A stretch of DNA of 64,000 nucleotides from Ensifer sp. WSM1721 (GTDB lineage: Bacteria > Pseudomonadota > Alphaproteobacteria > Rhizobiales > Rhizobiaceae), in the NCBI RefSeq assembly GCF_000513895.2, contig NZ_CP165782.1, positions 1,488,001 to 1,552,000 on the forward strand, given 5' to 3'. Of the stretch, positions 61,356-64,000 are shown piece by piece. A program made the translations under genes and the position numbers. Within the stretch, counting starts at the first letter, position 1, and the number at the start of each line of letters is the position of its first letter. The notes below the pieces were generated by a model. That model searched no databases. It saw only the letters and a list, made by a program, of their open reading frames with translations, and was not told the DNA's origin.

Positions 61356-62609
61356 ATGTCCGAGTTCAAGTCCGATTTCCTCCACACCCTCAAAGAACGC
61401 GGATTCATCCATACCACATCGGATGATGCCGGCCTCGACGAGCTGTTCCAAAAGGAAACCGTGACTGCCTATATCGGCTTCGATCCGACGGCTCCGAGCC
61501 TGCATGCGGGCGGCCTTATCCAGATCATGATGCTGCACTGGCTTCAGGCGACGGGGCACCGGCCCATCTCGCTTATGGGCGGCGGCACCGGTATGGTTGG
61601 CGACCCGTCATTCAAGGATGAAGCCCGCCAGTTGATGACGCCCGAGACGATCGCTGCCAATATCGCGAGCATCAAGACGGTCTTCTCGAACTACCTACGC
61701 TATGGCGACGGCCCGACTGATGCATTGATGATCAACAACGCCGATTGGCTGCTCGGCATCAACTATCTCGAATTTCTTCGCGATGTCGGCCGGCACTTCT
61801 CCGTAAACCGGATGCTTTCGTTCGACAGCGTGAAGACGCGTCTCGATCGCGAGCAGTCGCTGTCCTTCCTCGAATTCAACTACATGATCCTGCAGGCCTA
61901 CGACTTCGTCGAGCTTTGCAAACGCACCGGATGCCGCCTGCAGATGGGCGGTTCGGACCAGTGGGGCAACATCGTCAACGGCATTGATCTCGGCCATCGC
62001 GTGGGAACGCCGCAACTCTACGCCCTCACCTCGCCACTGCTGACGACAGCCTCCGGTGCGAAGATGGGCAAATCGGTGAACGGCGCCATCTGGCTCAATC
62101 CCGACATGCTCGGCCCCTACGACTTCTGGCAGTACTGGCGAAACACCGAGGACGCCGACGTCTCCCGCTTCCTCAAGCTCTATACGACGCTGCCGATGCC
62201 GGAAATCGATCGGCTGTCGAAGCTCGGCGGTTCGGAGATCAACGAGGTCAAGAAGATCCTGGCGACCGAAGTCACCGCCATGCTGCACGGGCGCGCAGCC
62301 GCCGAACAGGCGGCCGAAACGGCGCGCAAGACCTTCGAGGAAGGCGCGCTCGCGGAGAACCTCCCATCGGTCGACGTCCCCGCCCCCGAGCTCGAATCGG
62401 GTGTCGGCCTGTTGAGCCTCATGGTGCGAGCCGGCCTCGCGGGTTCGAACGGCGAGGCCCGGCGGCACGTTCAAGGAGGAGCCGTCCGCATCAATGATGA
62501 CCAGATCAATGACGAGCGCCGGGTCGTCGGGAGCGGCGACGTGACCGACGACGGCATCATCAAGCTCTCGCTCGGCAAGAAAAAGCACATGCTCGTGCGG
62601 CCGGTCTAA
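61356..62609 (+). CDS. tyrS: Tyrosyl-tRNA synthetase
   Basis: A 417-aa class I synthetase that charges tRNA-Tyr. Catalytic features: the HIGH-type motif is degenerate ([11 protein letters not shown]), the tyrosine pocket [17 protein letters not shown], and the KMSKS-type loop [14 protein letters not shown]. An S4-like RNA-binding domain ends the protein ([23 protein letters not shown]). The HAGG form is usual in this group. The stop codon is the first base of repeat E. Confidence 0.96.
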   Translation: MSEFKSDFLHTLKERGFIHTTSDDAGLDELFQKETVTAYIGFDPTAPSLHAGGLIQIMMLHWLQATGHRPISLMGGGTGMVGDPSFKDEARQLMTPETIAANIASIKTVFSNYLRYGDGPTDALMINNADWLLGINYLEFLRDVGRHFSVNRMLSFDSVKTRLDREQSLSFLEFNYMILQAYDFVELCKRTGCRLQMGGSDQWGNIVNGIDLGHRVGTPQLYALTSPLLTTASGAKMGKSVNGAIWLNPDMLGPYDFWQYWRNTEDADVSRFLKLYTTLPMPEIDRLSKLGGSEINEVKKILATEVTAMLHGRAAAEQAAETARKTFEEGALAENLPSVDVPAPELESGVGLLSLMVRAGLAGSNGEARRHVQGGAVRINDDQINDERRVVGSGDVTDDGIIKLSLGKKKHMLVRPV

Positions 62610-62690
62610 AGCGCGTCGCGCTTTAGGTCTTATCTCGTGCATGTCGTTGTCCCAAAACCGCTGCACACTTTTGGGCGACATGCAGTGCGA
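62607..62690 (+). repeat. Interspersed repeat, second family, copy E
   Basis: TAAAGCGCGTCGCGCTTTAGG, GTGCATGTCGTTGTCCCAAAACCGCTGCACACTTTTGGGCGACATGCA. It matches copy D (31922-32012) and contains the dyads AAAGCGCGTCGCGCTTT and CATGTCG/CGACATG. It begins at the tyrS stop codon. Confidence 0.65.
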
Positions 62691-62711
62691 CGAGGGATAC
62701 GAAACGAGCTC

Positions 62712-62740
62712 AAGGCCGGCGCTGCGCCGGCCCTTCTTAT
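62712..62740 (+). terminator. tyrS terminator
   Basis: GGCCGGCG-CTG-CGCCGGCC, a perfect 8-bp stem, followed by CTTCTTATT. It lies after repeat E and overlaps the first bases of the convergent gene's stop region. Confidence 0.65.
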
Positions 62741-64000
62741 TGGAACTCGAAAATATTGCGGAAGACCCCCGGCGCTATGATCGAGAGGGGGTTGATCGTC
62801 AGATGCGGCTGATTGAACGGACCGGTGAGCTTGAAAGTGATGCCGAGCAGGCCACGGTCGCGGCCGTTGCCGAGCAGAGCGCCGATCAGCGGCAGTTCAC
62901 CGAAGAGCCTGTTCAGGCCATAGGCCGGCATGAAGGTTCCGGTCATATCCATCCGGCCATTGGCGTCTCTGATCGTCCCCTGGAAGGTAGCGCCGACGTC
63001 GACGCCACGTAGCACGCCGCTGCCGACACGGATCGTGCCGCGGTCGAGAAGGAGCTGCGCAAAGCCGCGCTCGAACTGCGCCGTGCTCACATCGATATTG
63101 CGCCGCACCGCTTGATTGAGGCTGCGCCCGTCTTCGCCGGCCGGCGTCGAGACCATCGATTGCAGCCTCTGTTCTCCGACGAGGGAGAATTTCCTGACAT
63201 CCACCGTGCCGCGCCAGGAGTTGCCGCCGCGATCGCGAAGCCGCAGGTTGAGGAGGCCGCCACGCATGTTGCGGTAGATGTCGGTGAAGCGCGCGAAGGC
63301 ACCCGCATCGCTTGTCGTCAATTCGAGCGTGTTGTCCGCACCGGCCTTCACAAGTCGCGCCACAACGGCTTGGCCACTCGCCGTCAACGCCGAGAGATCG
63401 ATATCGTCGATCAGCGCGCCGCGTTTCGCATAGGCAAAGCTTACATTGGAGAAAACCTCACCGTTGAAGCCGGTAACCCGGTCGAGCCGCGCATTGATCT
63501 TCACGTTGCCGCCGTCGCTGGAGCCGGTTTCTTGCTTCGCGCGCGCGAGCGCTGGTCTGAGGTCCGCAGCCGAGCCTGTGAGCGCGACCGTGTAGCCGCC
63601 TTTGCCGCGGTCCACGTTCACCGCGAAGTCGTCGCCCTTGGTCAGGCGGACACCGCTCAGCCGGGCCGAGGCCAGACCCGCGTCGTCCACGCGCAGATCC
63701 CCGGCGGCGCCGAAGCCGTCGCCCGTAAGATGGAAATCGCCTATTTCGGTGATGCCTTCACTGGCGTTGACGGTGAACTGCGCATGAGCGGCGATGCCGG
63801 CCCCCTTGCTCCAGCCGACCCAAGGCAAGGATAGCGAGGCCCTGCCGAGATCAGCCTTGACGGATTGGCGGCCGTCTTCGGTAAGCGATACATCGACGCC
63901 GATCGGACCGCTCACGATGCCAGACAATGCCGGGGCGATCTTTGCGCGCGCCGCATCGTCGAGCGTTCCGGAGATTTCACGTGTTCTCGTCACATTCGCC
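62737..64000 (-). CDS. AsmA-like / DUF3971 envelope protein, C-terminal part (cut by window)
   Basis: The 3' end of a large protein; 419 or so residues are visible and the frame continues past the right edge. Features are repeated beta-rich segments (LHLTGDGFGAAGDLRVDD-type, LSALTASGQAVVARL), then the AsmA-like C-terminal region TDIYRNMRGGLLNLRLRDRG...FERGFAQLLLDRGTIRVGSGVLRG, and GTFMPAYGLNRLFGELPLIGALLGNGRDRGLLGITFKLTGP near the end. This last pattern is the signature of AsmA/YhdP-type proteins, thought to form hydrophobic channels for phospholipid transfer to the outer membrane. Confidence 0.8.
   Translation of the reverse strand, partial: ANVTRTREISGTLDDAARAKIAPALSGIVSGPIGVDVSLTEDGRQSVKADLGRASLSLPWVGWSKGAGIAAHAQFTVNASEGITEIGDFHLTGDGFGAAGDLRVDDAGLASARLSGVRLTKGDDFAVNVDRGKGGYTVALTGSAADLRPALARAKQETGSSDGGNVKINARLDRVTGFNGEVFSNVSFAYAKRGALIDDIDLSALTASGQAVVARLVKAGADNTLELTTSDAGAFARFTDIYRNMRGGLLNLRLRDRGGNSWRGTVDVRKFSLVGEQRLQSMVSTPAGEDGRSLNQAVRRNIDVSTAQFERGFAQLLLDRGTIRVGSGVLRGVDVGATFQGTIRDANGRMDMTGTFMPAYGLNRLFGELPLIGALLGNGRDRGLLGITFKLTGPFNQPHLTINPLSIIAPGVFRNIFEFQ

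Overview
The window is a GC-rich alphaproteobacterial chromosome segment that almost certainly comes from the Sinorhizobium/Ensifer group. The main reasons are the gene order greA-lpsB / lpsE-lpsD-lpsC-lrp / trxB-lsrB followed by two tandem AbcR small RNAs, which is the known Sinorhizobium meliloti lipopolysaccharide-core locus, RIME-like interspersed repeats, and alphaproteobacterial regulatory sites (a GTTC-N7-GTTC LexA box and a TGA-N9-TCA iron box). I cannot fix the species. No rRNA, tRNA, CRISPR array, insertion sequence or prophage was recognised; this is mainly core chromosome with a short variable patch around 42.5-44.3 kb.

Layout. 0-3.7 kb (minus): coaD-ppiA-ppiB, then a terminator, then queA-tgt (queuosine; tgt runs off the left edge). 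4.1-10.2 kb: MATE and Tet-type MFS pumps, a LysR/aldo-keto reductase divergent pair and a neutral zinc peptidase. 10.4-17.9 kb: a zinc alcohol dehydrogenase, carB behind an attenuator-like leader, a small DUF6894-type protein, an MFS pump with a SoxR-type promoter, and greA. 18.0-22.6 kb: LPS-core glycosyltransferases lpsB, lpsE, lpsD, lpsC and the regulator lrp. 23.0-26.4 kb: trxB, lsrB, two AbcR sRNAs and an aminoglycoside-kinase-like gene. 26.5-36.7 kb: an acetyltransferase, a lytic transglycosylase, gyrA, a MarC protein, ssb and uvrA divergent around a LexA box, and a DUF72 protein. 37.4-41.2 kb: the B12-dependent ribonucleotide reductase nrdJ behind NrdR-like boxes.

41.3-45.8 kb: an acetyltransferase, a glutathione S-transferase, several tiny lipoproteins, a hypothetical acidic protein, and a copper-related pair (a YcnI/PCu(A)C fusion and DUF2946). 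46.0-50.6 kb: a tandem glycine riboswitch followed by gcvT-gcvH-gcvP. 50.7-57.8 kb (minus): a complete SUF iron-sulfur operon (NifS-like desulfurase, sufB, sufC, sufD, sufS, sufT, IscA-type carrier) with an iron box on its promoter. 58-64 kb: an alpha/beta hydrolase, a membrane diguanylate cyclase, anmK, tyrS, and the end of a large AsmA-like protein that runs off the right edge.

Several neighbourhoods share stress themes: redox (SoxR-type promoter, trxB, lsrB), iron (SUF/RirA-type box), DNA damage (ssb/uvrA) and envelope (lps genes under Lrp/LsrB). I did not find a clearly new multi-gene system. The best leads are the carB leader, the SoxR-type MFS promoter, the covarying sRNA pair, the repeats that sit exactly at gene ends, and the duplicated mini-lipoproteins.
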